DNA from: Gymnothorax reevesii
Lineage: Eukaryota; Chordata; Actinopteri; Anguilliformes; Muraenidae
DNA length: 64,000 nucleotides
Direction of reading: 5' to 3'
NCBI GenBank assembly: GCA_029721435.1
Contig: CM056580.1
Location: forward strand, 71,635,367-71,699,366
Under the pieces are notes generated by a model, which saw nothing but the letters and a program-made list of their open reading frames with translations, did no database searches and was not told the origin of the DNA. How positions within the stretch are numbered: position 1 is the first letter of the stretch; the number at the start of each line of letters is the position of its first letter. The translations under genes and the position numbers were made by a program. Shown here one piece after another: positions 11,983-22,664 of the stretch.

Positions 11983-13161
11983 CAGGGCCGGCCCTAGGCA
12001 TAGGCGACATAGGCGGTCGCCTAGGGCGCCATCTGCTGGAGGGGCGCACTGCCGGCGCCCTCCTCCTCTGGAAATTTTTAAAAATAAAAATCATAAAATG
12101 TCTTGTGACGCCCACTTGCGCCCCATTTACGTTTTTGTCATAACAAAATAACTAGGGCTGTCAAAATTAACGCGTTAATGCGGATTAATCCATCATCATC
12201 ACTATTAATCAGATTAAAAATTTTAACGCAATTAATCCATTTGCAGCGCAGAATTACTCAAAATCCCTGAAACGTGAAAATGGATTAATCGCGTTAAAAT
12301 TTTTATAATCCGCATTAACGCGTTAATTTTGACAGCTCTAAAAATAGCAAATAAAATAAAATAAACTAAAGTGACTATGTTTGTCACTTGGCCATTTACG
12401 TCACGTGACGTGAGGGCGCATCTTAAGTTAGCGAACGAGCGATCAGTAAGAAGAGGACAAGTGGTTATATGGCGTTCCATGTTCGTCTTTCATGACATCT
12501 GCCTGAGCCTTGATTAATTACGGGAATAAAGCTTTTGTTTTACATCCAATCGACGGAGGGAGCCATACGCCCTTTCTGAGTGTACAGAAGTTAAATGCAT
12601 TAGATACTTTTCGTCAATAATAAAACCGTTCTGTTTTTAAACGGCACAGTGTAATAATTCTCGCCGTTCAATCATTGAACAGTAACCTTCTTGGTAAAAC
12701 ATATTTATACGACAGTGGGCTCCTTCTTGTTACACTTCTGTGAAGTTCCAGATAAATATTCATGAGAAAAGATTTTTACTTGAAATATTGAAAGCACTGA
12801 AAGATTCTTGTTGTTATGGCACTATTGTTGTTGTGTATTTATTACTCGAAAACCATGTTTCTTGCATTTTTTACTTACTTTACTTGTGAAAGTTTTGATG
12901 TTGCACATAAGTATTTATTACTTTAAATCCATTATTTATGTATATTTTTCAAGTTTCAGATTTATTCCATCTATTTCGTTGTATTTCCTTTTATTTCATT
13001 TTATTAATGTTATACATTACCATATGTTTCCGTAAAGATTAAACAGTTGTGATGTTTTACCCAGCCATGCTCCTATTTTCTCAAGTATTTGTATTTCCTG
13101 AGGCCGGGGGGGGCATTGAGCAAATTCGCCTAGGGCGCCAAAAAGGCTAGGGCCGGCCCTG
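11983..13161. mobile_element. Nonautonomous hAT element
   Basis: The element begins CAGGGCCGGCCCTAG and ends CTAGGGCCGGCCCTG, a near-perfect 15-base terminal inverted repeat. Both flanks carry the identical 8-mer CCCACAGG (11975-11982 and 13162-13169), the hAT hallmark. The subterminal GCCTAGGGCGCCA block occurs at both ends (left near 12020, right near 13129). The 1179-base interior has no transposase-like frame, so it needed a transposase in trans. It contains a second MITE (12153-12340), which is therefore younger. Confidence 0.93.
12153..12340. mobile_element. MITE with long TIRs nested in the hAT element
   Basis: This 188-base unit starts TAGGGCTGTCAAAATTAA and ends with the complement, TTAATTTTGACAGCTCTA. 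Arms of about 35 bases contain ACGCGTTAATGCGGATTA. Flanks AAAATAAC (12145-12152) and AAAATAGC (12341-12348) match at 7 of 8, fitting a hAT-type insertion. Noncoding. Confidence 0.9.
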
Positions 13162-13169
13162 CCCACAGG

Positions 13170-14212
13170 GACATTGTGTCAGCCAGGGCTTTACAACTAC
13201 CCCCCGTACAGAGTAAAACCAGGGACACCCAAAGACCATTGACACCTTCCACTTGCAGGCTAAGGGAACATCCTGGGGGGAAATTTACAAAAGTTTTATT
13301 GCTATCTGGCATGCTCTGGACCGAGCTTATCAGCCATTTGTCACTTACAGCCTCTGGGCTCCCCCACGCATCAGCGTTTACATATCTTACAGAAATTTTG
13401 TTCAGAACCTAATTCAAAGGCATAGATGAATTTTCCTGGTTTAGGAATTGACGAACCTTTTGTCAAATGCAAAATGCAATGAACTCTTACCAGCCATCCT
13501 ATAGCACATATCACAGTGTGGCTTTCTCCTGACTCATCTGGGTATAAGTGGATTAAAATAAGCATAGTTATTACATTTGGCTGAAGGACAACACAGACGC
13601 GCCTGGTCCTGGAGGCAAACCAGTAATGCAAATGTTGTTATAAGCCCTGGCAGGTGTAAAGTGGAGGGCATGGCGTTATGTCCCATCAATGTGGACCTGA
13701 AGTGGAGCATGGCGTCGCTCTCCTTAGGTCCTAATTAGGTTATGTGTTTGTTGCTTTAAGAGAAAAATGACTTCCCTCCACCAGGGAATGCCAATGATTA
13801 GATATTCAGTTTAGGTAATGTTTTGGGGATGGGTGGCAGTAATGCTTTATAACACAATTAGCTGTGCTGCTCAGGTTTACAACACCATCTGTTCTCTCCA
13901 TTTTTCCACACATTTTTTCCCCACTTAATGCATTCTGTGTATAACAGGGACCCTCTATCAAGGGACAGAATTGACAACTTGAAACCTGCATTTCTTAGGG
14001 CAATTTGCTCCACCAGACAGCTGAAACTGATTCCCACTAATTCTATTCTCCTGGTTTGAGTTTTCCCACTGGTATTCATATATATATATTTAAAAATGAT
14101 AACAATCAGTTCACAGCTGCATCTTTATGATCAGAATCGGTCACAGTATGTGCAAAAATGCTCATTTTAATATTGCAATACTTGACCCTTGAGAGCTAGG
14201 ATTATTAATTCA
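13170..14212. other. Unassigned DNA
   Basis: No gene, RNA gene or paired transposon ends were found. Small open frames on both strands lack motifs. Confidence 0.5.
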
Positions 14213-15657
14213 CAACCCCAATTCCGAAATAGTTGGGACAAAGTGTAAATTGTGAATAAAATCAAAACACAATGATTTTCAAATCACACCAGCCATTATT
14301 TTATTCATAATAGAACAGAGATAATATAGCAAATTTTGAAACTGAGAAATTTTACAATTTTGAGCAAATTTCAAATTTGATGGCTGCTATAGGTCTCAAA
14401 AAAGTTGGGACAGGGGCTTGTATACCATCGTGTAGCATCCCCTCCTCTTTTTAACACAGAGTGGAGGCATATGGGCATTGAGGAGACAAGTTTCTTGAGT
14501 TTAGCCATTAGAAATTGATTCCACTCTTGTTTAATACAGGCTTCCAGCTGCTGGAGAGTTTTGGATCTCCTTTGATGGAATTTTCGTTAAATTATGCGCC
14601 AAATGTTCTTAATCGGTGAATGATCAGGACTGCAGGCAGGCCAGTTCAGCACGCAGACTCTTCAACTATGAAACCATGCTGCTGTAACGGCTGCAGTATA
14701 TGGTTTTGCATTGTCCTGCTGAAATACACAAGGCCTTCCCTGGAATAGATGTCCTCCGAAGGGTTGAATATGCTGCTCTAAAACCTTTATGTAACTTTCA
14801 GCATTCATGGTGCTTTTTAAAACATGCTAGTGTCCCACACAATATGCAATAATGCATCCCCATACCATCAGAGATGCTGGTTTTTGAACTGAACACTGAT
14901 AATAAGAGGGGTGGTCTTTCTCCTCTTTAGCCCGGAGTACACGACGCCCATGATTTCCAAGAAAGTCAAATTTGGACTCGTCTGACCACAGGACACTTTG
15001 CTACAGTCCATTTTTAATGAGCCTCGGCCCACAGAACACGGCGGCACTTCTGGATCATGCTCAACAATGGCCTCCTTTTACCATGATCGAGGTTTAGGTG
15101 GCATCTGTGGATGGCACGGGCATCCAGTAAAGGTCTTTGGCCTTGTCCCTTATGCACAGAGATTTTTCCTGTTTCTCTGACTCTTTTGATGGTCTTATAA
15201 ACTGTCAATGATGAGACCTTCAAAGCCTTTGCAATTTGACATTGAGGAACATTGTTTTTAAAGTATTCTACAATTTTTTTACGCAGGCCTCCACAGGTTG
15301 GAGAGCCTCGGCCCATCATTACTTTTGAATGACTCTGCCTCTCTAAGACATCCCTTTTATAGCCAATCATGTTACACACTTGATGCCAGTAAATTACTTG
15401 CTAATTACTTCCTATATATTAATTGCTTTTTCAGCCCCCTTTTGCCTGTGTCCCAACCTTTCTTAGACCTGTTGCAGCCATAAAATTTGAAATAAGCTCA
15501 TTTTGTGGATAAAAATGTAAAATGTCTCAGTTTCAACATTTGAAATGTTATCTATGTTCTATTGCAAATAATATATTGGCTCGTGATCTAAAAGTCATTG
15601 CATTTTGATTTTATTCACAATTTACACTTTGTCCCAACTATTTTGGAATTGGGGTTG
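14213..15657 (-). mobile_element. Tc1/mariner-type transposon, near full length
   Basis: The 1445-base element has extended inverted repeats: left CAACCCCAATTCCGAAATAG and right the complement of CAACCCCAATTCCAAAATAG, each continuing about 70 bases through GTTGGGACAAAGTG and TTGTGAATAAAATC. A TA follows the right end (15658-15659); the left dinucleotide is CA, so one copy of the TA duplication has probably mutated. The transposase reads on the minus strand. This is the best-preserved member of the family that also left the relic at 1920-2838. Repeats look intact enough to be bound, but the transposase is broken. Confidence 0.93.
14400..15319 (-). pseudogene. Tc1-like DD34 transposase pseudogene
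   Basis: The likely original start is the ATG at 15319 on the minus strand (MMGRGSP). The N-terminal domain (open to about 15014) has a helix-turn-helix with KALKVSSLTVYKTIKRV and a GQRPLLD linker. A stop follows at WAEAH, then the catalytic domain is readable with further stops. SDESKF carries the first aspartate (14980-14982), QQDNAKPYT the second (14713-14715), and SPDHSPIKNIW sits where SPDxNPIE is expected. The spacing from the second acidic residue is 34 residues, but the third position is lysine (14608-14610) instead of glutamate. It would be catalytically dead even without the stops. Confidence 0.9.
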
Positions 15658-15659
15658 TA

Positions 15660-16159
15660 TTTAGACACTAATTAGTTCTAGTCATGGTGGGTTATTCAGG
15701 CCTAACATGCAAATATCGACTAATGTTTTGTACGTCTGATATAAAAACCGCTTTCTGTCATCAAAGTGAAAGAAAGATGTCCAGGATTTAAGATAATTCA
15801 GAAATTCTTCCCTTTCCTTGCTTTCCTTTTCCTTGCGAGAGACTGCCTCTCTGGTTCTTCCTCCAGATAAAAAGCAGTCCATGACATAGCTTCAGAACTT
15901 GTAAGACCATTTGGGTGGTTCCTTGAAAATACTACACAGGTACTAACCCTAATCCAGAAAGGGCTAGTTTGGGTGAGGCTCTTTAACCACTCAGTTACAC
16001 ACCTGATAGTACAAAATATTTGAAAGTTAGTTCATGTGCATAAGACAAGATGCTTTCAAGAAGTGTGAATACTTCATATAACATCACACCAACTTTTGCC
16101 TCATTTCTCTCTGCACTTGTCTGTTTGCAACATAAAATCAATTGGCCCATGATTAACTG
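15660..16159. other. Unassigned DNA
   Basis: Nothing recognisable. A short minus-strand open frame near 15682-15882 is lysine/glutamate rich without a known motif. Confidence 0.5.
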
Positions 16160-16341
16160 TACCCCCCGCAACGAAGTTTAGGGGGGTATACTGGATTTGC
16201 TTTGTCCGTCCGTGTGTATGTGCGTGCGTCTGTGCGTCCGGACCTAGATCTCATAACCAACTCATCCGATTTTGAAAATTTATTTTCTTGATGGAAGGTC
16301 TATTGACTGGGGTACTGCCCGACTACTTGTTGCGGGGGGTA
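16160..16341. mobile_element. Small C/G-rich MITE
   Basis: The unit starts TACCCCCCGCAACGAAG and ends TTGTTGCGGGGGGTA, with inverted repeats of about 14 bases and TA at each outer edge. The left arm is followed by a second GGGGGGTAT block, giving a local hairpin. The interior has CGTCCGTGTGT and GTGCGTCCGGA blocks also present near 60840-60870. About 182 bases, noncoding. Confidence 0.75.
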
Positions 16342-17854
16342 TCCTGTAAGCCATGCTTACTGACTAAATCTAGTTTGTTTCATTTTAGGCTACCTTTTGT
16401 AAGCTACGAAAAAGTCAACATCCACAGCAGACAAAACTAATTGTAACTTTTCATGAATTTCGGTGATATATGAGCAGAATAGAGCCAAATTATAATCTAC
16501 TGAAGACACAAAAAACAAAATTTTCATTTCACCAGATAATCCTTCCATGGGAATGCGCAAAACACTGCGGCAAGTCAAGTCAGTAACTGATGAGCTCTTA
16601 GTGTTTAGTGTTGCCTGCTGCAATGCAGCATTATCGAGCTTGTGAACAATTTTCATTGGCAACACAAAACTAACAAAGTATTTGAACATTGTTTTTCTTA
16701 AATGTCAGTTTTTTGTTATTTTTAAATTAATTGACTGTTCACCAAACTATTGCATAATCACAATATCTCATTCAAGGTCATGCTGTTGCACTAAATAGTG
16801 TTGTTGCTGTGATTTGGTCACAGAAAATTACACTCATGAAAAAACAAGTATAACAGCACTCTCTACAGTTAAATTGTTTAATCAAGGGTAAAAATTGTGG
16901 GATTGATAAATAGTGTCAGGTATATATAAATGTGTTTCTGGAACTGACCCTTTCGGGATAAAGATGAACAGGGATGATATACTATACTGTACATATATAG
17001 CTGCTCAGGATTTTAGCATATGTAATACCATGTGTCCTTTTATTATGGCTTGAATATTTTTAGATCCCGAGCATAACTTACGTCTGGTGGGGTTTCTTAG
17101 TTTTTAGTGCATGGTCTGTTGCCCTAAGAAATAGAATACAGGACAATTGTGTAAAATAGATGACACGGGAACTGCACTCCCAAAGATCGGATCATTATAC
17201 CTCCATTTAGCACACCAATACCTGGCAGGGTCATGAAATCATTATGATTGCTTTCTGTAAGATTGAACACTAACACACTGTCACGCTTAGTTTGCAGCTC
17301 ATTGCGGCAGTTCTCCCCGTACCCTCATGTCTCTTAATGAAGACCCACTGACAACAAAGCAAATGTTTTGCCCCAGTGTTTTTCACCTTTCCCTCCATCA
17401 TTATGCACAAAGAAGAGTGGGTGCTGAGCTGTACGCGCTGAAAGCTACAGGATGTTGACTGCCAGTACTCAGTTCAAACCCAATGCCCCCCGAGAAGTAA
17501 CACTAACCTCACAGATTTAAATAAGTCAATCAATTTCATAATTTACTTATATATACTTTGCAAAACACATCAATATTGTCTTTCAGAATTCTTTCAATGC
17601 ATGTGTTCTTGATAATCAAGTCACTGCCAATCCCTTTCAGAAATGATTGGTGAGAAAGGTTATCGAACTTTTTGTCATTGTATTTCTCCTGTATTACAGA
17701 TTACTTTTTAATATACCTGAAAAGAAAACTGAAAATCTGCTTGTTCAAAATATTTCTGTGGCAACCGTTGGAGATGGTTAGTTCCTCGAGGCACCTGACA
17801 TAATTTTAATCCTTTGTTTACAATTGCTCACTGCAAATTTCTTGTATGCATTGC
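16342..17854. other. Unassigned DNA
   Basis: A 99-codon minus-strand frame (16390-16689) has no recognisable domain and no neighbours to support it. Nothing else is supported. Confidence 0.45.
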
Positions 17855-17960
17855 AACCATAGACTGTATAAAAAAATGTACGAAGCTACCGTGACGTCAC
17901 TCATTGGTTTCAGTATACCATAAAGGAAGCCTTGATTTTGGCAATTTGAATTGTGCCTTG
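17855..17960 (+). mobile_element. MITE-like fragment (AGACTGTATA...TGACGTCAC type)
   Basis: The order AGACTGTATA, GTGACGTCACTCATTGG, TTTGGCAATTTGAATTG resembles an abundant fish DNA-transposon MITE whose end carries a TAGACTGTAT motif and a TGACGTCAC palindrome. The opposite terminus was not identified. Assignment rests on recall. Confidence 0.45.
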
Positions 17961-20204
17961 TTGTCATTTTGAAACCGGATGTGATTTCTTTTGGACGAGA
18001 GCGTGTATTAAATAGGCACGGGCAATGCTCTGCATAAACTCTAATGGAATGCGTAACAGCTAAACTGGGGCGGTAAATAAGCCTCAGAAAACTTATGAAA
18101 AATGACATAAATACCATTTTCATCCAAAAAGAACGCCATGGTTTGATTAAAAGCAACCTTTTCAATAGGATACCCGCATTTCATACATGAACATGCGTAT
18201 CACAGCCAAAAAACGCGATTTGAATAGAGCTATTGTTTGCCCATTGGATGAATGTGTGACCTCAATTTGTGCCGTGTTTACAAATTTTCATTTGCACGGC
18301 GTGGCAAAAATAACCATTTAGGAGGTAGATTTCAAATAGCCCGCGCTGACATCTTATCCCAGCTTCCGCCTTGATTTGCTTACAGCCATCTTATTTGAGA
18401 AATTACGAGTGTGTTCGTCCCAAGGATGTTTTATATTTCACTGGATATACAATTGGAAAATGGCCGCCCATTCATTTCAATGGAAATTGCTCAGTGGCGC
18501 AGCGAGCCGACATGGGGGCCAAGCTTCCGGAGCCACGCAGACATGCGCTGTGTGATTTTTGCTCACACATGCGTAGTGTGGGGCTCATGATCGCGCTGGT
18601 ATCCGAGGTGCCCATGACAACGGCTCGGGCTCGTGGAACTCCGACCTGGGTGCATGTTCACGATCACTTTTCACCGGAAATGGAAGTCTGACCACTGGCA
18701 GACTGCACCCTGATGTACATACGAGCGGAACGGAAAACAAAACATAGCCGCCGGTAAAGGTTTAATTATGGTTTGAGATACAATTTTAAAACACAAATGC
18801 AATAACAAATGTTTAAAACGACTTTGACAGGGAAGTAATACTGTTGATTTCACCTCAAAATCTCGGCAAAGTAGTTGACTTGCTGTTGTGTAACATTAAC
18901 GTGACATTGCTCAGGGGTGCGCTTCCCGAAATCACAGGTGCTAACTTCCATAGTTGGAAACATTGACTGAATGGACGAATACATTTCTGCAACTACGCAA
19001 TTGTGAAATGCACCCCAGGCTCGTGTTCTCTTTAGTTCAACGTCGAATAACCACATTATCGGAGTCAGATGATTCTTGCTCGCCTGCATGCGAATTCCAT
19101 TATCTTTTCCGGATTCAAGACAATAAACCGAACACATAACACAACACACTTCATGTGCCTTATAAACCGATATGTTTTAAAGTCAGGAGCTTTAAACTTT
19201 TGTCAATTCTGGTAAGCTAATTTACATTTAGCTTACGTAACTTATAACCATTCCGTGGAGTATAATAAATTGTGGGTCTACCGTGAAATGTTACGCACGT
19301 TGTACTGCGTTATTTTTACCTTTGTTTCAAAGCTCCTTTTTTCTGTCCTTCCCCAGATATCTGAGCCTCTTGGAGTGCACTGAACAGTTCATCCATGAAT
19401 TTCTGCATGTCAGCGAACCAGAAGCCGTGCCTTTCTATCCACCCCCTAAGCCCTTTCCAATAAAGTCTGTCTCGATTATAATTTTGATACCGTCTCTACG
19501 TTTAATTTCTAAGTGCGAGTTAACATCGATTGTATTTGTGGTACTCAATTTTATGATAATGACCGGCCCTGCGAAAGTTAAGCATTAAACCCCTTTTGAT
19601 TTTGAGTACTTGAGTTCATCTTCAAAATAAGCAGTGCTGGCAAAAAACAAAAACTGACAAAACACAAATAATTCTAATTCTATTCTGTTCGTCTGTATAT
19701 GTGTGTGTGTGAGTGCATCAGAGCATTGCAATAGCATTAACTCCTCTCCAGTGCTCTGTATTAGATTCTTCGAAAGTTATGTAAATTTTCTATCAATCTA
19801 AAATCATAAGTTGTAAACGGGACGGGACCCTATGGGATCACTTTTCTGTTCTGAATGTGCATATTTACGCTACCAACTGTTGCATTCTTTTAGGTCCCGT
19901 ATTATCTTTGTTCAGATGAAAATCAGCCACACCGTTGAATCTACCTGCATCACTCCGGTTGATCTCGGATGCTGCTCACGAACATTAGATGTTCGGATTT
20001 AGTATGCTCTGACGTTTCCACCTACCCAAAACTTCGATCTAATAAAGGCTGTACCACAAAGAATGTGTATGCACGTTCAGTGCTTTCATGGATGTTCGGA
20101 TCATGCACAAAAAAGTAAAAATTTTGGATGTCATCTGTCAAGTTGCTGAAAAGTTTCGTCGTCAAGTATGAAGGTCAGTAATTAATTTTAGACTGAAGAA
20201 TGGT
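17961..20204. other. Unassigned, locally CpG-rich DNA
   Basis: Around 18480-18680 the sequence is more GC- and CpG-rich than its surroundings. A minus-strand frame at 18850-19149 (99 codons) contains TCDFGKRTPEQC and an aromatic/cysteine-rich head but matches no family I know. A plausible acceptor (pyrimidine tract, then CCCCAG ending at 19356) precedes an open frame with AATAAA at 19459-19464. Neither is strong enough to call a gene. Confidence 0.4.
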
Positions 20205-20954
20205 TAATAAATGGTTTGCTAAGCAGTGTTCGAAATGAATTTATGTATTGCTATAAATGCACTCATATGGACATTATGTTAGATGCTACACAGCTGACAT
20301 ATGATGCATCAAAATACAGAAATGTGAATTGGTGTTTTTCAAAGTAATGGAATTTTACAACTCATTACAATGATAACCATGAACTATGAAAAAGTGAGGT
20401 GAGTGTTAGCTCCGTGTACATGCTTCTAGGATATCACAACAGTGGCCTTAGCTTACTGTACATTTTGCGGGACTACATAATGGAGTGTGGCGATCGAGTA
20501 TATTACGGCCATTCATCAATTAAAATAAAATGGATAAAATATCTGCACCGTAACGCCAGCTCGCTTTATTGACTTGGCCACGTATAGAATGGTTAGGCTG
20601 ATAAATGGATCGCTAAGCAGTGTTCGAATTGAATTTATGTACTGCTATAAATGCACATTACGTTGCGTTAAATGCTACTCAGCTGACACGTTAAGCAAAA
20701 CGCATCAGAATAGAGTGATGCTAATTGGTGCTATTCAAAGTAATGGAAATATGCAATGCAATTAATGGATTTAACCATTTAATTTTAATATGAAAAAGTG
20801 AGTGTTGGCTGCGTACATGGTTCTAGGATGTCACAACAGCGGCCTAAGCTTACTGTACATTTTCTCGCGCTGCATGAAGTGCAGCAATCGAGGTGCTAAG
20901 TTACATTTTATTACGTATTACGGCCATTCATCAATTAAAATGGCAAAAATATAC
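20205..20954 (+). repeat. Imperfect tandem duplication, about 0.35-kb unit
   Basis: Unit 1 is about 20205-20542 and unit 2 about 20588-20954. Shared landmarks in the same order are GCTAAGCAGTGTTCGAA, AATTTATGT, GCTATAAATGCAC, CAAAGTAATGGAA, ATGAAAAAGTGAG, TCTAGGATRTCACAACAG, CTTACTGTACATTTT and TTACGGCCATTCATCAATTA. Identity is roughly 75-80 percent by eye with small indels, so the duplication is old. A further partial match to the spacer before unit 2 (CGTAAC..CCAGCTC..TT..TCGACTTGG) occurs at 21270-21300. Noncoding. Confidence 0.8.
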
Positions 20955-21017
20955 TGAGCAACAAAAGCAGCACAAGTTTGCTAACTTAGTTAGTTAATGT
21001 GCTCTCATGGTTACATA

Positions 21018-21107
21018 GATAGCAAGCACCTCCGCTCCGGATCTGCCCTGGCTCCCGCTGATCCGGCTCAGAGCCGGGGCAAATCCGGAGCGGAGGAGCT
21101 TGCTATC
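21018..21107. repeat. 90-bp palindromic element
   Basis: The left arm starts GATAGCAAGCACCTCCGCTC and the right arm ends GGAGCGGAGGAGCTTGCTATC's complement partner, leaving arms of about 35 bases with only three mismatches. The loop is about 20 bases (CCGCTGATCCGG core). Much more GC-rich than the surroundings. It looks like a foldback MITE, but I found no clear target duplication. Confidence 0.85.
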
Positions 21108-22573
21108 TGGGTACTCGTAGTTACCGCAAAACAAAGAAAAGTTTGATAAAGCGAGTGTAAATGCGCACACGCTAGTAATAAATTTGATTTTCAATAATTA
21201 CGCACAAACTTATTTTCCGGTTCGCCTTTCATTAACTTGCGTTTCTTTTGTCGCTCAATACATATGCTCCGTAACTTGCCAGCTCACTTCATCGACTTGG
21301 GTCTTTAATGTTGAACAGACAGACGGCAAGGAAAGCCCACTGCTCCACCCACTCACATCCGCTGCAGTGCTAAATTCGGAGGAGCGGGAACGCGCTTACA
21401 TATGAGGACCCGTTGGTGTTCGCATTGGCTGAAAATAAATAAAAGATTTTGTCTTTGCCGAGAAACGAGGCATTAATGATTTAAAAGAAAAAAATAAACC
21501 GTTTCGGTATAGATAATTTGTGGCTGTCAAAAAAAATTATTCACGGATTTATCAGCGTGTCTTTTTCAATCATTCCCTATGGAGAAATTTCTTTTTGGCC
21601 CCCATGGCATCACGTGACCTGCAATATCACATTCGCCGCTAGGACCATGGAGGATTATGTGGTCGACCCGAGTTGTGCGTCCAGATCTCCTTATAGGTCC
21701 ATGGTTCGTCCAGGCTAGACCTCCAGGCGATGTGAAATAGGTTGGACAAAAGTTGGTGAAGTTCGATGCGAGTTTGCTGTGATTTCTTCTCAACAATAGA
21801 AAGAAAGGTGAGCGTATTTTTACTCTACCCTACATAGTTTGTTGAAAAAATATCCTGTGACCCTATTTGTGAAGTTTCAGTAAAATATACCAAGGAATAA
21901 ACCGGCACCAGGCCTTTGAAGCCCACCGGTTTCAAGATTCATTCACGAATACGCTTCAATTCGAGACTGCATGGATGGAAGTCTAGATAATCAATTTGGG
22001 AAAATTCTTGGCTCTCGGAAATTCTGTATATCGTTTCAAAATTTTGTTAATCGGATTATGAAAGAAGACTGAAAATAAGCGCCCACTTTTTGTTTGGGTG
22101 TAAAAGCACGTATTTAAAGGAGAGTACATTATATATTGATTTAGCATTGAACTCTGCATAAGTTTTAATATTTATTTATTATATGCATAACTGTTTTAAT
22201 ATTTGTTGATGACATTGCTTCAGCTTCCTGGAAGCAAGTACGCGCAAATCTGCTGTCCAGTGAGCATTTCATGATCGACGTACTGAGTAATAACACCGCG
22301 GAAACTTAAACTGGCCCGTCATTCTACCGAATAGTCTCACTAAACTAGTTAATCGTCTGATTGCTAATCAAGTAAAGGGGAGGTTTCGGCCTCACCAAAC
22401 TAACCTCCGACTGCACGTCACTGTGGTTTACTATAAATTATTTACAGTAGCTCATTGAAACCATCATGGGAGAAGGGTATATGGACACAGTAAAAAACAG
22501 TGAAAAGTTTTTTGTGTTTTTTTTTTAAATTACCACGGGTTATTGAAGGGGGAATGTTTGATTCATTTCGCAG
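21108..22573. other. Unassigned DNA
   Basis: No gene or paired transposon ends. Short open frames at 21184-21405 and 21518-21796 have no motif. Confidence 0.45.
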
Positions 22574-22664
22574 CAGTGGGAGGGCAAACAACTGCCAGCA
22601 TCAGCGACTTCACTGCATTTTATATAGTAATGGGTGAGTAGTGTTAATGTTTGCCCTCCCACTG
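22574..22664. mobile_element. 91-bp MITE-like inverted repeat
   Basis: The segment begins CAGTGGGAGGGCAAAC and ends GTTTGCCCTCCCACTG, a perfect 16-base inverted repeat with hAT-like CAGTG ends. The flanking 8-mers do not match each other, so either the duplication has decayed or this is not an insertion. Confidence 0.7.
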
